Positions 15,629-24,732 are shown, numbered from the stretch's first letter. The stretch is DNA of 56,142 bases from an uncultured Streptococcus sp. (GCA_934229725.1 CAKQDX010000014.1:1-56142), one strand, 5' to 3'. Made by a program: numbers and translations. Notes: generated from the letters alone by a model not told the origin.

Positions 15629-15697
15629 CTATACCTTTTGGAAAGCTCCAAACCAAAAGCCATCATCTCGAATAAAAATTTCATTTCCAACTTCCAT
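15629..15697 (-). CDS. Short ORF or gene remnant downstream of the DMT exporter
   Basis: A 22-codon frame (starting MEVGNEIFIRDD, ending FGAFQKV) with GGAG 6 nt before ATG, 14 nt after the exporter stop. The composition looks like a real protein start cut short by an early stop. It may be the truncated head of a gene whose remainder was lost, or a small peptide. No family is recognised. Confidence 0.35.
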   Translation of the reverse strand: MEVGNEIFIRDDGFWFGAFQKV

Positions 15698-15711
15698 ACA
15701 TCACTCCATCA

Positions 15712-16614
15712 TTATTTGTATTTCCAATTTACTAAAACTAGAGCAGACACTACCATGACACCACCTATCAACAAATTTAAAGAAAATTTTTCATGCAACC
15801 CTATAATCGAAAAGATAGTTGAAAATACAGGAACTAAAAACAAAAAACTACTAGCCACCGTAGCTCCTTTTTGTCCTAAACTAAAAAACCATAATCCAAA
15901 CGAACCAACAGAAGCAGGTATAATTAACCATACAAACCAAATCCAACCCCATAAGCCCAAGTTCAAGAAATCATAACTTTCATGTAAAGGTAATGAAAAC
16001 AAATAAAGAAATACCCCACCAAGCAACAGTTGCCATCCTGTAAAAACCCACGGACCATTATCAAATGGAACTTTTTTGGTAATAATCGTATTAATAGACC
16101 AACAAAATGAACCTAATAAAGCAAATAGAGAACCAAAATTAAATGCTGTATTGTCCAATCCAATACAAGTTGACACTCCTGCAATTCCTAATAGTAAAGC
16201 ACTAACTTTCTTAAATGTGAGTTTATCTTTAAGAAAAAAGTGAGCTAAAAGTGCTAACCAAAGGGGATTCGTAAATAAAATAATTGAAGACATTGAGGAC
16301 GAAACACCATAAGCTAAAGCAAGATTAAGAAAACCCATAGTCCCCGCAGTTTGCAATAACCCAATAGTCGCTACAAGAGCAAGTCCTCTTAATTTACTTT
16401 CTCCACTTTTAGGAATAATAGAAAAGCAGTTTCTATTTATAATTGTTAAAGCAAGCATTATCACTCCCGCAATAATAAATCTTACACCTCCAATCAATAA
16501 TGGTGGAGTATTTTCAACCGCTATTAGATACTTTCCTGTTGGAAAAGAGGAGCCCATAAAAATAGTTGTAAGTAGAATAGAAATAACAAAAATAATGTCA
16601 GAATTTTTCTTCAT
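15712..16614 (-). CDS. DMT-superfamily (EamA) membrane transporter
   Basis: A 300-aa protein with ten predicted helices in two EamA repeats (residues ~8-145 and ~155-295). The N terminus, FVISILLTTIFMGSSFPTGKYL, is typical of RhaT/EamA permeases; GLLQTAGTMGFLNLALAYGVSSS is the end-of-repeat motif. Such proteins export amino acids, metabolites or toxic small molecules; the substrate cannot be read from sequence. It is divergent from an Rrf2 regulator across a 194-nt AT-rich gap, so that regulator may control it. Codon use and base composition are more AT-rich than the surrounding core genes, which suggests transfer. Confidence 0.9.
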   Translation of the reverse strand: MKKNSDIIFVISILLTTIFMGSSFPTGKYLIAVENTPPLLIGGVRFIIAGVIMLALTIINRNCFSIIPKSGESKLRGLALVATIGLLQTAGTMGFLNLALAYGVSSSMSSIILFTNPLWLALLAHFFLKDKLTFKKVSALLLGIAGVSTCIGLDNTAFNFGSLFALLGSFCWSINTIITKKVPFDNGPWVFTGWQLLLGGVFLYLFSLPLHESYDFLNLGLWGWIWFVWLIIPASVGSFGLWFFSLGQKGATVASSFLFLVPVFSTIFSIIGLHEKFSLNLLIGGVMVVSALVLVNWKYK

Positions 16615-16808
16615 TTATAGTCACAGCTTTCTTTAAAGGATATTTATGATATTTTTTGTCTTTTATTATAGTCAATAAAATTGAATTGTCAAGATATTTA
16701 TCAAAAATCCTAAAATGATATTTTACTTTATTGTGTATTGAGAAAAATAAAAAAAAAGTCTATACTGTTACTTTGAATGAAACTTATCTTTTATACGGAG
16801 GTGCTAAG
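16615..16808. promoter_or_regulatory. Divergent promoter region, exporter / Rrf2 regulator
   Basis: 194 nt, strongly AT-rich. It holds repeated GATATTT elements: GGATATTTATGATATTTT near 16638-16655 and AAAATGATATTTT near 16711-16723, the latter with AAAAT/ATTTT arms. These are plausible binding sites for the Rrf2 protein, but the operator cannot be assigned by eye. Confidence 0.4.
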
Positions 16809-17288
16809 ATGCGTTTATCATCAGGATGGGAGCAATCTATCTATGTTTTACTCATGCTAGATCAACTACCAGAAGGAAAATACATCAATTCTGTTTTCTT
16901 GAGTGAACGACTGGGAGTTTCAGATTCTTATTTAAAAAAAATTATTAAGCTATTAGATAACGAGGGGTTAGTAAAATCAGTTCGAGGAAAAAATGGAGGA
17001 ATAGCCCTCTCCAAACCTCTGAGTCAAATCAGTTTTTATGATGTCTTTGTTGCAATCGAGGGGAAAAATAAAATCTTTGAAAGTCAAAATCTCCTAAAAA
17101 AATTTTTAGGAGATGAAGAAGGTTCAAGAGCTAAAAAATGTGTTGTCACTAATTCACTTGATGTCATTGAAAACACACTAGTTTCCACATTGATTTCTAT
17201 CACTCTCAGTCAAGTTGCTTTTCAAGCTGAAATGAACTATGATTTAACTGACATTCGAAATTGGATTAACAAACATCAAAAAAGTTGA
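16809..17288 (+). CDS. Rrf2-family transcriptional regulator
   Basis: A 159-aa regulator. The N terminus MRLSSGWEQSIYVLLML and the winged helix (SVFLSERLGVSDSYLKKIIKLLDNEGLVKSVRGKNGGIALSK) are characteristic of Rrf2. The C-terminal half has one cysteine (KKCVV), not the three of Fe-S sensors such as IscR or NsrR. It may therefore sense a thiol-reactive or redox signal without a cluster, or a small molecule. The start at 16809 has ACGGAGG upstream; the frame runs further left without a start signal. A strong terminator ends it. It lies between the exporter and the GAPDH gene, the likely targets. Confidence 0.9.
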   Translation: MRLSSGWEQSIYVLLMLDQLPEGKYINSVFLSERLGVSDSYLKKIIKLLDNEGLVKSVRGKNGGIALSKPLSQISFYDVFVAIEGKNKIFESQNLLKKFLGDEEGSRAKKCVVTNSLDVIENTLVSTLISITLSQVAFQAEMNYDLTDIRNWINKHQKS

Positions 17289-17310
17289 AGAATAAATATT
17301 CAACTTTTTT
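17278..17310. terminator. Terminator after the Rrf2 gene
   Basis: 12-bp arms (AAAAAAGTTGAA/TTCAACTTTTTT) overlapping the stop codon. GAPDH is therefore transcribed separately. Confidence 0.88.
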
Positions 17311-17353
17311 ATAAATTCTTGACAAATATTTCCATTTGTTTTATATTTTATTT

Positions 17354-17372
17354 GAAGATATAAAATATCTTC
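17354..17372. promoter_or_regulatory. Palindrome upstream of the GAPDH paralogue
   Basis: GAAGATAT-AAA-ATATCTTC, perfect 8-bp arms, about 140 nt upstream of a -10 TATAAT (17510-17515). The same arms recur inside the GAPDH terminator at 18650-18680. It lies in the 320-nt Rrf2-GAPDH gap, which holds no gene. A regulator site or a transcript hairpin are both possible. Confidence 0.45.
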
Positions 17373-17609
17373 TTTATCGTAAATATATATATTATACACT
17401 TTCATCTAGATGAAAACAGCAAATTCTTATGAAACTTCTCTAACTATAGTTTGAGAAATATTTCTACTAAAAATTTTGTGCTAGGTACTGATTATAAAGT
17501 AATAGTTTCTATAATAGACTAGAGAGTTTTAATAAGGTAATAGCGAGTTTTACAGCTGATTTTTAATAAAATCCAAGTTGTATAAATACTATAAAGGAGG
17601 ACAACTAAA

Positions 17610-18623
17610 ATGGTAGTTAAAGTCGGAATTAATGGATTTGGTCGAATTGGTCGCTTGGCATTACGTCGTATTCAAACACTTGATAACATAGAAGTTACTC
17701 ACGTCAATGATTTAACTGATTCAAAAATGTTAGCTCATCTTTTAAAATATGATAGTACTCAAGGAAAATTTAAAGGAACAATTGATGTCAAAGATGATGG
17801 ATTTATTATTAATAATAAGTTTATCAAGGTAACTAGTGAACCTAATCCTGAAAAAATTGATTGGGCTTCTTCAGGAGTTGACATTGTATTGGAGGCAACA
17901 GGTTTCTTTGCAACAAAAGAGAAAGCCGAAAAGCATCTTCATAAAAATGGTGGAGCAAAGAAAGTAATTATTACTGCACCGGGTGGAAATGATGTCAAAA
18001 CTGTCGTATTCAATGTAAACCATGAAACCTTGACTGGTGAAGAAACAGTAATCTCACCAGGTTCATGTACAACGAACTGTCTCGCACCTATGGCTGACAC
18101 TTTAAATAAAAAATTTGGAATTCTTGTTGGTACTATGACAACAATTCATAGTTACACTGGAGACCAAATGACGCTTGACGCACCTCATCGAAAAGGGGAT
18201 TTACGACGTGCTCGAGCTGCCGCAGTGAATACAGTTCCAACATCATCTGGTGCTGCCAAAGCTATTGGTCTTGTCATTCCAGAGCTAGATGGTTTGCTAA
18301 AAGGCCATGCACAACGTGTAGCAACTCCTACTGGCTCTCTTACAGAACTGGTTAGTCTCGTAAAAACACCTGTCACTGTCGAAGAGGTGAATGCTGCAAT
18401 GAAAGCTGCACAAAATGAAAGTTTTGCCTATAATGAGGATTTTATTGTCTCTAGTGATATTATCGGTGATACCCATGGTTCAATCTTCGATGCAACTCAA
18501 ACAGAAGTTACTACAGATGGAAAAAACTTTCTTGTTAAGACTGTAGCTTGGTACGATAATGAAATGAGTTTCACAGCTCAATTAATCCGCACCCTAGAAT
18601 ATTTTTCTAATATTTCCAAATAA
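17610..18623 (+). CDS. gap: Glyceraldehyde-3-phosphate dehydrogenase paralogue
   Basis: A 337-aa NAD-dependent, phosphorylating GAPDH by sequence. The Rossmann start is VGINGFGRIGRLALRR, Asp34 favours NAD, the catalytic Cys153 sits in SCTTNCLAP, and His180 in TTIHSYTGDQ. All catalytic residues are kept, so it should be active. It differs from the housekeeping streptococcal Gap as I recall it: ISPGSCTTNC instead of ISGASCTTNC, and HSYTGDQ instead of HAYTGDQ. Placement beside an Rrf2 regulator and an exporter, in a block inserted between rpoC and comG, marks it as an accessory isoenzyme. It could replace Gap under oxidative or inhibitor stress. AAGGAGG precedes the start. The housekeeping copy is assumed to lie elsewhere. 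Confidence 0.92.
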   Translation: MVVKVGINGFGRIGRLALRRIQTLDNIEVTHVNDLTDSKMLAHLLKYDSTQGKFKGTIDVKDDGFIINNKFIKVTSEPNPEKIDWASSGVDIVLEATGFFATKEKAEKHLHKNGGAKKVIITAPGGNDVKTVVFNVNHETLTGEETVISPGSCTTNCLAPMADTLNKKFGILVGTMTTIHSYTGDQMTLDAPHRKGDLRRARAAAVNTVPTSSGAAKAIGLVIPELDGLLKGHAQRVATPTGSLTELVSLVKTPVTVEEVNAAMKAAQNESFAYNEDFIVSSDIIGDTHGSIFDATQTEVTTDGKNFLVKTVAWYDNEMSFTAQLIRTLEYFSNISK

Positions 18624-18649
18624 TTGAAGAGTTAGAATTAATAAAAAGC

Positions 18650-18680
18650 AGCGAAGATATTTTAATAAAATATCTTCGCT
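18650..18680. terminator. GAPDH paralogue terminator
   Basis: Perfect 15-bp arms (AGCGAAGATATTTTA/TAAAATATCTTCGCT) around one base, followed by a T-rich run. It contains the same GAAGATAT/ATATCTTC core found upstream of the gene. The following 160 nt hold no gene. Confidence 0.9.
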
Positions 18681-18845
18681 ACTTTTTATTTAACATAATA
18701 TTCTACTTTTCTCTTACATTACAGAGGGATTCTTTATTTTTACCTATAATATCAAACAAAACTCTAAAATTTTAATCATTTCTATAGACTTAATCAAATA
18801 GTCAGAAAAAACGAACAACTTCGAGCTTCAATTCAAAAATCCTGA

Positions 18846-19208
18846 TTATCGTTTTATTTTACAGTGGGCATGAGTTGGAAGGTCATTACGCTTTTCATAG
18901 CCTGGACGATATTTTTCCTCAGGAATTTCCTTCCAATCGTCCAAGAGAGCGATAGATTGGTAAACCTGTAGGTATTCGTTACACTCCTCACACCAATGTT
19001 TATTCTTTTGGTCCCAAAAAGCAGTCATGACACTACTACGACTAATATAGCTTGGCAAGATTTCTTCCATGGCAAACCAAAGTTTTTTGTAGTACTTTAG
19101 AGCATCGTAAAAATCTTCAAATTCCTTTGTGCTGATAATATCCTCTTGCCAGCCTTCTAAGAACCACCACGGCTCCAAGTCACCTTTCATCTCAACTACT
19201 TGGTACAT
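18846..19208 (-). CDS. DUF1033-family protein
   Basis: A 120-aa cytoplasmic protein rich in Trp and acidic residues (GDLEPWWFLEGWQEDIISTKEFEDFYDAL...), with a Cys pair (HWCEECNEY) that might bind metal. DUF1033 genes sit between rpoC and comGA in most streptococci and lactococci, on the same strand, as here. Function is unknown. In this genome it has been separated from rpoC by an IS110 element and from comGA by the exporter-Rrf2-GAPDH block. Its original promoter may therefore be lost; only a weak ribosome site (GAGAAAG) is visible. Confidence 0.88.
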   Translation of the reverse strand: MYQVVEMKGDLEPWWFLEGWQEDIISTKEFEDFYDALKYYKKLWFAMEEILPSYISRSSVMTAFWDQKNKHWCEECNEYLQVYQSIALLDDWKEIPEEKYRPGYEKRNDLPTHAHCKIKR

Positions 19209-19346
19209 CTTTCTTTCTCACTTCATCTTTTGTTTCCCTATTATACAAAATTTTCTGGAAAAGATAAAAAAAAATGGTTTTATTTTTCATATTTATCAAG
19301 AAAAGAAGACATTCTGGTCATATAAATACAAAAACATACTAAGATT

Positions 19347-19576
19347 AGTAGTGAGGAAATCTCCGACGGGAGAAAGTACTCACTACTTTTTTCGTTATGT
19401 TAAAGTAGAGGTGTCTTGTTAAGTCGATGAGTCCTTTGGCGCTAGACGTCGTAACTAAAACTGGCAAGACACCTGTTTTAGGAAGAATGTTATCAAAGTA
19501 TGTGGGACGAAAAACGTCGAGTATTGAAAATGACATCACTAAAGCAAGGAATCATTCAAGACAAAGAGGTAATATC
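19347..19576 (+). ncRNA. Candidate IS110 bridge RNA region
   Basis: The noncoding segment before the transposase start folds strongly. A 5' hairpin at 19347-19387 has outer arms AGTAGTGAG/CTCACTACT and an inner TCTCC-GACG-GGAGA. A second stem with perfect 10-bp arms, AGGTGTCTTG (19409-19418) and CAAGACACCT (19465-19474), encloses a 46-nt loop. A third element, GACG-AAAAA-CGTC, follows near 19506-19518. IS110 elements of the IS621 type encode a bridge RNA here, with a 5' stem-loop and two internal loops that pair with target and donor DNA. The assignment rests on position and fold only. Confidence 0.6.
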
Positions 19577-20779
19577 ATGCGAGTAATTTTTGGGATTGAC
19601 GTGAGTAAAGCAAGTTCAGAAGTGGCCATCTTGGTCAATGGAGAGAAAATACATGGCTATACCATACCCAATGATGCCATCGGATTTAATCGACTACTCG
19701 AGGACTTGGGGACTGTTTACCAACCAGAGATTGTCTTCGAGGCGACTGGTGTCTATTCTCGTCGTCTTCAGGCCTTCTTTGAGGATAATAGTTACGCTTA
19801 TATACGGCTCAATCCCTTAGAATCCAAGAAACAATTAGATAGCTTGCGAGTGCGTAAAACCGATAAGATTGACGCTGAAAAACTAGCTACGTCTCAGTTT
19901 ATCCTCAATCGTAAACCAAGCTATGTCCAAGAAGCGCTTTATCAAGAATTACGCGACCTCAGCCGTTTCTATCAGAATCTTACTGAGGATATTGTCTGCT
20001 CTAAAAACCGCCTACACAAGGTTTTACAGGTCACTTTTCCTGAATTGGAAAACATCTTGTCGTCACCAACTGGGTAACAATATTGGAACTTGGTCATGGC
20101 TTTTCCATGTAATAGTTTTGTACTGGAGTTAGATGACGCCGCATTAAGAGCTATCATCCGTCAGTCTACATCAAAACGCATCTCTGAAAAACGTGTGACT
20201 TACTTAGTAGATAAGCTTACAAAACTAGCTAATCATTCTTATTGTGCGGTCAAGAAAACCTCTCCAATGATGGAAGAGGTCAAATACTATGCAGGGGAGT
20301 TACTTAGGCTTTCTGAATATAGACAAAGTGTTTTAGAGGAGATGATAACATTGGCTCAACCTTTGCCAGAATACGAGATTCTTCTCTCTATTCCTGGAAT
20401 AGCTGAAACCACAGCGACAAGCATTATTGGTGAACTTGGTGACATTCGTCGATTTCACTCTGCCAATCAAATCAATGCTTTTATCGGCATTGACCTCAGA
20501 CACTATGAATCTGGGGACTTTCTAGCCAAGGAACATATCACCAAACGTGGGAATCCCTATGCCAGAAAGATTCTCTTTAAGTGCATTCATAACATAGCTT
20601 CAGCTAGCCACACCAATCCTTGTCATATCGCAGACTTCTATGAGAAACGCAAAAGACAATCGCAAGTGACTTCAACCAAACCACACACGATTGCCTCTAT
20701 ACATCGTCTCATTAGAACAATGTATTACCTTATAACGCATAACAAACTTTACGATTATACTTCTACCCAAAATCGGTAA
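19577..20779 (+). pseudogene. IS110-family transposase (recombinase) with an in-frame stop
   Basis: The full frame would encode about 400 aa. The N-terminal RuvC-like DEDD domain shows FGIDVSK, VFEATGVYSR and KTDKIDAEKLA. The C-terminal Tnp domain shows SIPGIAETTATSIIGELGD and KRGNPYARKIL, with the Ser-rich recombinase region between. A single TAA at 20075-20077, between SSPTG and QYWNLV, splits it; both halves are in the same frame (a nonsense change of one sense codon, not a frameshift). The start at 19577 has AGAGG upstream; the frame extends left only through the bridge RNA. The product is probably inactive unless the stop is read through or a second copy acts in trans. Confidence 0.88.
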
Positions 20780-20955
20780 AATTGTTTATGCCATATTATT
20801 GTAACGCCTTATCAAAAAAATCACCAGATAAGGTGTTGGTTTAGTGTACACTTTTTACACTAAACTTTAGTTCAAAAAAAGACAATTTCCTTAGTTTGAC
20901 TATGGAAATCAAACTATTTTTCATCAAATACCTTGATATGCTTGACAAATGGTAG

Positions 20956-20983
20956 AAAAGGACTCACAGCTGTGAGCCCTTTT
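20956..20983 (-). terminator. rpoC terminator
   Basis: AAAAGG-CTCACAG pairs with CTGTGAG-CCTTTT around one mismatch and no loop spacer, with a T run. It ends the rpoB-rpoC transcription unit 10 nt after the rpoC stop. Confidence 0.88.
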
Positions 20984-20992
20984 ACTGTAACC

Positions 20993-23900
20993 TTAGTCTT
21001 CAGATGTTTCCACAATTGCTTCATCAACAGCAATGTTTTCAATAACTTCAACTTCGTTAACTGAAAGTGGTTCAATGTTACGGTAGCGAGCCATACCTGT
21101 ACCAGCAGGGATAGTCTTACCAATGATAACATTTTCTTTAAGACCAAGAAGATGGTCTTTCTTACCACGGATAGCAGCATCTGTGAGGACACGTGTTGTT
21201 TCTTGGAAGGAAGCCGCAGACAAGAATGAATTTGTTTCAAGTGAGGCTTTAGTGATACCAAGAAGAACTGGACGTGATGTTGCAGGAAGACCACCAGAAA
21301 TAACAATATCCTTGTTAGCATCTGTGAAATCTGCAATGTCCATAAGTGTTCCTGGAAGAAGATTTGTGTCACCTGGATCCATGACACGTACTTTACGAAG
21401 CATTTGACGAACCATTACTTCGACGTGCTTGTCACCGATTTCTACCCCTTGGCTACGGTAAACTTTTTGTACTTCTGCAAGAAGGTAAGTTTCAACTGAC
21501 AAGGTATCACGAACTTCAAGAAGGTGTTTTGGTTGGATTGAACCTTCTGTAAGAGGGGCACCACGGTGAACTTCATCTCCCACTTCAACTTTCATACGAG
21601 CTGTAAACGGTACAACATATTCACCCATGCCAGTTTTACCTTGAACGAAGACCTTCTTAGTACGTGTTGCAGCATCTTCTTCGATTTCGATAACATTACC
21701 CTTAACTTCAGTAATGACCGCTTCCCCTTTAGGGTTACGAGCTTCGAAGATTTCCTGGATACGTGGAAGACCTTGTGTGATATCGGTGTTTGAAGCTACC
21801 CCACCGGTGTGGAAGGTACGCATAGTAAGCTGTGTACCAGGTTCCCCGATAGATTGAGCAGCGATAGTACCAACCGCTTCACCAACTTCAACCGCATCAC
21901 CAGTTGCCAAGTTAATACCATAACAGTGACGGCAGACACCATGGCGTGTGTTACATGTAAATACTGAACGGATAGTGACTTCTTCAACACCAGCATTGAC
22001 AATAGCAGCAGCCATTTCTTCAGTAATCAAGGTATCTGGACCTACGATGACTTCACCTGTTGTAGGATTCTTAACTGATTTCTTAGTGTAACGACCTTGA
22101 AGACGTTCTTCAAGTGTTTCTGTAACCTCTTTACCGTCAGTAATCGCACGGATGAGAAGACCACGGTCTGTTCCACAGTCATCTTCACGGATGATAACAT
22201 CTTGGGCAACGTCAACCAAACGACGAGTCAAGTAACCTGAGTCGGCTGTCTTAAGGGCCGTATCGGTCATACCTTTACGAGCACCGTGAGTTGAGAAGAA
22301 CATTTCCAAAACGCTCAAACCTTCACGGAAGTTTGAAAGGATAGGCAATTCCATGATACGTCCGTTAGGAGCGGCCATCAAACCACGCATACCGGCAAGT
22401 TGGGAGAAGTTAGAGATGTTACCACGAGCTCCTGAGTCCATCATCATAACGATTGGGTTCTTAGAATCTTGTGTCTCAATCAGACGTTTTTCAAGTGCTT
22501 CTTTAGCTTCACGCCATGTTGTTGTAACAGCAACATAACGGTCATCATCTGTCATCAAACCACGACGGAAGGCTTTGTTAATTTCTTCAACACGGTGGTG
22601 AGCAGCATCAATAATTTCTTGTTTGTTATCGATAACTGGGATATCGGCGATACCCACTGTCAAACCAGCAAGTGTTGAGTGATAGTAACCAAGGTCTTTC
22701 AAACGGTCAAGAAAGGCTGATGTTTCAGTCGTGCGAAGACGTTTGAAGGTTTCAGCGATGATGTTACCAAGATTTTTCTTCTTAAATGGTGCATTGATTT
22801 CCAAACTATCAATAACGGTTTGGATATCCTGACCTGGTTCAAGGAAGTATTTATCTGGCGTACTATCGGTCAAGTTTTCATTTGTGATTTCTTGGAGGTA
22901 TGGAATTTCTGCTGGAATAATCTCGTTAAAGAAGATTTTACCAACAGTTGTTACCATAATCTTGTGAAGTTGGTTTTCTTTCCAAGGTTTATCAGGCATA
23001 CTGTCTACAGCAATACCGACACGGCTATGCAAGTGAACATAACCATTACGATAAGCCATCACTGCCTCATCAATATCCTTGAAGACCATACCTTCACCTT
23101 CACGGCCTTTTTCTTCCATTGTCAAGTAGTAGTTACCAAGAACCATATCCTGAGATGGCGTTACGACTGGTTTACCATCTTTAGGGTTAAGGATGTGTTC
23201 TGCTGCAAGGAGGAGCAAGCGTGCTTCAGCTTGAGCTTCTTCAGACAATGGAACGTGAATGGCCATTTGGTCACCGTCAAAGTCGGCATTGTAGGCTTCA
23301 CAGGCAAGTGGGTGAAGGCGAAGAGCCTTACCATCAATCAAGACTGGTTCAAAGGCCTGAATCCCCAAACGGTGGAGGGTAGGTGCGCGGTTAAGAAGTA
23401 CTGGGTGTTCCTTAATGACGTCTTCAAGAATATCCCAAATACGTTCATCACCACGTTCAACCATACGTTTAGCGGCTTTCACGTTGCCTGCGTATTCACG
23501 CGCAACGATTTCACGCATAACAAATGGTTTGAAAAGTTCGATGGCCATCAAACGTGGCACACCACATTGATACATTTTAAGTGTCGGACCAACGGCGATA
23601 ACAGAACGACCAGAGAAGTCAACACGTTTACCAAGCAAGTTTTGACGGAAACGACCTTGTTTACCTTTAAGCATGTGGCTCAAAGATTTAAGTGGACGAC
23701 TACCTGGTCCAGTGATTGGACGACCACGACGTCCATTATCGATAAGGGCATCTACCGCTTCTTGCAACATACGTTTTTCATTTTGCACGATGATACCTGG
23801 GGCATTCAATTCAAGCAAACGAGCCAAACGGTTGTTACGGTTGATAACACGACGATAAAGATCGTTCAAGTCAGATGCTGCAAAACGGCCACCGTCCAAT

Positions 23901-24631
23901 TGAACCATCGGACGAAGATCTGGTGGCAATACTGGCAAGATGTTAAGTACCATCCATTCTGGTTTGTTACCAGACTTGTAGAAGGCATCAAGAACGTCCA
24001 AACGACGAACAGCCTTAACACGTTTTTGACCAGTTGCTGTCTTCAATTCTTCCTTGAGTTCAGCAATTTCAGCTTCCAAATCCACTTGTTTCAAGAGATC
24101 TTGGATAGCTTCTGCACCCATTTTAGCGACAAATGAACCATGTCCATACTCTTGCAATTTTTCGCGGTATTCACGTTCAGTCAAGAGAGATTTTGGTTCA
24201 AGTGGTGTTTCTTTTGGATCGATAACCACATAAGCTGCGAAGTAAATAACTTCTTCAAGCGCACGAGGGCTCATGTCCAAAGTCAATCCCATACGAGAAG
24301 GGATTCCCTTGAAGTACCAGATATGTGATACTGGTGCTTTCAACTCGATGTGACCCATACGTTCACGACGAACCTTAGCACGTGTTACTTCAACACCACA
24401 GCGGTCACAAACGATACCTTTATAACGGATACGTTTGTATTTTCCACACGCACATTCCCAGTCCTTAGTTGGACCAAAGATCACTTCATCAAAGAGACCT
24501 TCACGTTCTGGTTTGAGCGTACGGTAGTTGATTGTTTCAGGTTTCTTAACTTCACCATAAGACCATGAACGGACTTTAGTTGGTGAAGCTAGTGTGATTT
24601 GCATACTTTTAAATCGATTTACGTCAACCAC
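20993..24631 (-). CDS. rpoC: RNA polymerase subunit beta'
   Basis: The 1,212-aa beta' subunit of RNA polymerase. The N-terminal zinc ribbon (CACGKYKRIRYKGIVCDRCG), the absolutely conserved catalytic magnesium loop NADFDGDQ, and the second zinc site (CRHCYG) are all present. Length and content are normal for Firmicutes. The start codon is GTG at 24631, with AAAGG upstream. It follows rpoB by about 100 nt. The usual downstream neighbours are displaced by the IS110 element. Confidence 0.98.
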   Translation of the reverse strand: MVDVNRFKSMQITLASPTKVRSWSYGEVKKPETINYRTLKPEREGLFDEVIFGPTKDWECACGKYKRIRYKGIVCDRCGVEVTRAKVRRERMGHIELKAPVSHIWYFKGIPSRMGLTLDMSPRALEEVIYFAAYVVIDPKETPLEPKSLLTEREYREKLQEYGHGSFVAKMGAEAIQDLLKQVDLEAEIAELKEELKTATGQKRVKAVRRLDVLDAFYKSGNKPEWMVLNILPVLPPDLRPMVQLDGGRFAASDLNDLYRRVINRNNRLARLLELNAPGIIVQNEKRMLQEAVDALIDNGRRGRPITGPGSRPLKSLSHMLKGKQGRFRQNLLGKRVDFSGRSVIAVGPTLKMYQCGVPRLMAIELFKPFVMREIVAREYAGNVKAAKRMVERGDERIWDILEDVIKEHPVLLNRAPTLHRLGIQAFEPVLIDGKALRLHPLACEAYNADFDGDQMAIHVPLSEEAQAEARLLLLAAEHILNPKDGKPVVTPSQDMVLGNYYLTMEEKGREGEGMVFKDIDEAVMAYRNGYVHLHSRVGIAVDSMPDKPWKENQLHKIMVTTVGKIFFNEIIPAEIPYLQEITNENLTDSTPDKYFLEPGQDIQTVIDSLEINAPFKKKNLGNIIAETFKRLRTTETSAFLDRLKDLGYYHSTLAGLTVGIADIPVIDNKQEIIDAAHHRVEEINKAFRRGLMTDDDRYVAVTTTWREAKEALEKRLIETQDSKNPIVMMMDSGARGNISNFSQLAGMRGLMAAPNGRIMELPILSNFREGLSVLEMFFSTHGARKGMTDTALKTADSGYLTRRLVDVAQDVIIREDDCGTDRGLLIRAITDGKEVTETLEERLQGRYTKKSVKNPTTGEVIVGPDTLITEEMAAAIVNAGVEEVTIRSVFTCNTRHGVCRHCYGINLATGDAVEVGEAVGTIAAQSIGEPGTQLTMRTFHTGGVASNTDITQGLPRIQEIFEARNPKGEAVITEVKGNVIEIEEDAATRTKKVFVQGKTGMGEYVVPFTARMKVEVGDEVHRGAPLTEGSIQPKHLLEVRDTLSVETYLLAEVQKVYRSQGVEIGDKHVEVMVRQMLRKVRVMDPGDTNLLPGTLMDIADFTDANKDIVISGGLPATSRPVLLGITKASLETNSFLSAASFQETTRVLTDAAIRGKKDHLLGLKENVIIGKTIPAGTGMARYRNIEPLSVNEVEVIENIAVDEAIVETSED

Positions 24632-24656
24632 TAGTATTACCTTTCTTTTTTTCTAT

Positions 24657-24679
24657 TGACAATAGCAGCTCTATTGTCA
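24657..24679. promoter_or_regulatory. Hairpin between rpoB and rpoC
   Basis: Perfect 9-bp arms, TGACAATAG/CTATTGTCA, around a 5-nt loop. It has no T run, so it is a processing or stability element, not a terminator. Confidence 0.55.
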
Positions 24680-24732
24680 CCTTTATCAGCTACCTTAGAG
24701 GGGGAAGAATCTTCCTCTTCTAAAGCTTATGT

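Larger units (their letters stand above)
19340..20865 (+). mobile_element. IS110-family insertion sequence (approximate ends)
   Basis: The transposase, a structured 5' noncoding region and a short 3' region with hairpins fit IS110 organisation. The family lacks terminal inverted repeats and usually makes no target duplication, so the ends cannot be fixed by eye. The left limit is set at the first structured element, the right limit at a 10-bp-arm hairpin (GTTTAGTGTA/TACACTAAAC, 20839-20865). Another hairpin, CCTTATC/GATAAGG, lies at 20807-20833. It has inserted between the rpoC terminator and the DUF1033 gene. Confidence 0.75.

Noticed and set aside
19427..19576. A 50-residue N-terminal extension of the IS110 transposase frame
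   Set aside because: The family starts at MRVIFGIDVSK with a good ribosome site; the extension lies in the structured bridge RNA region.
22820..24136. A 438-codon rightward ORF opposite rpoC
   Set aside because: It is the antisense of a highly conserved gene with biased codons; the protein is Thr/Phe/His-rich and has no domain.
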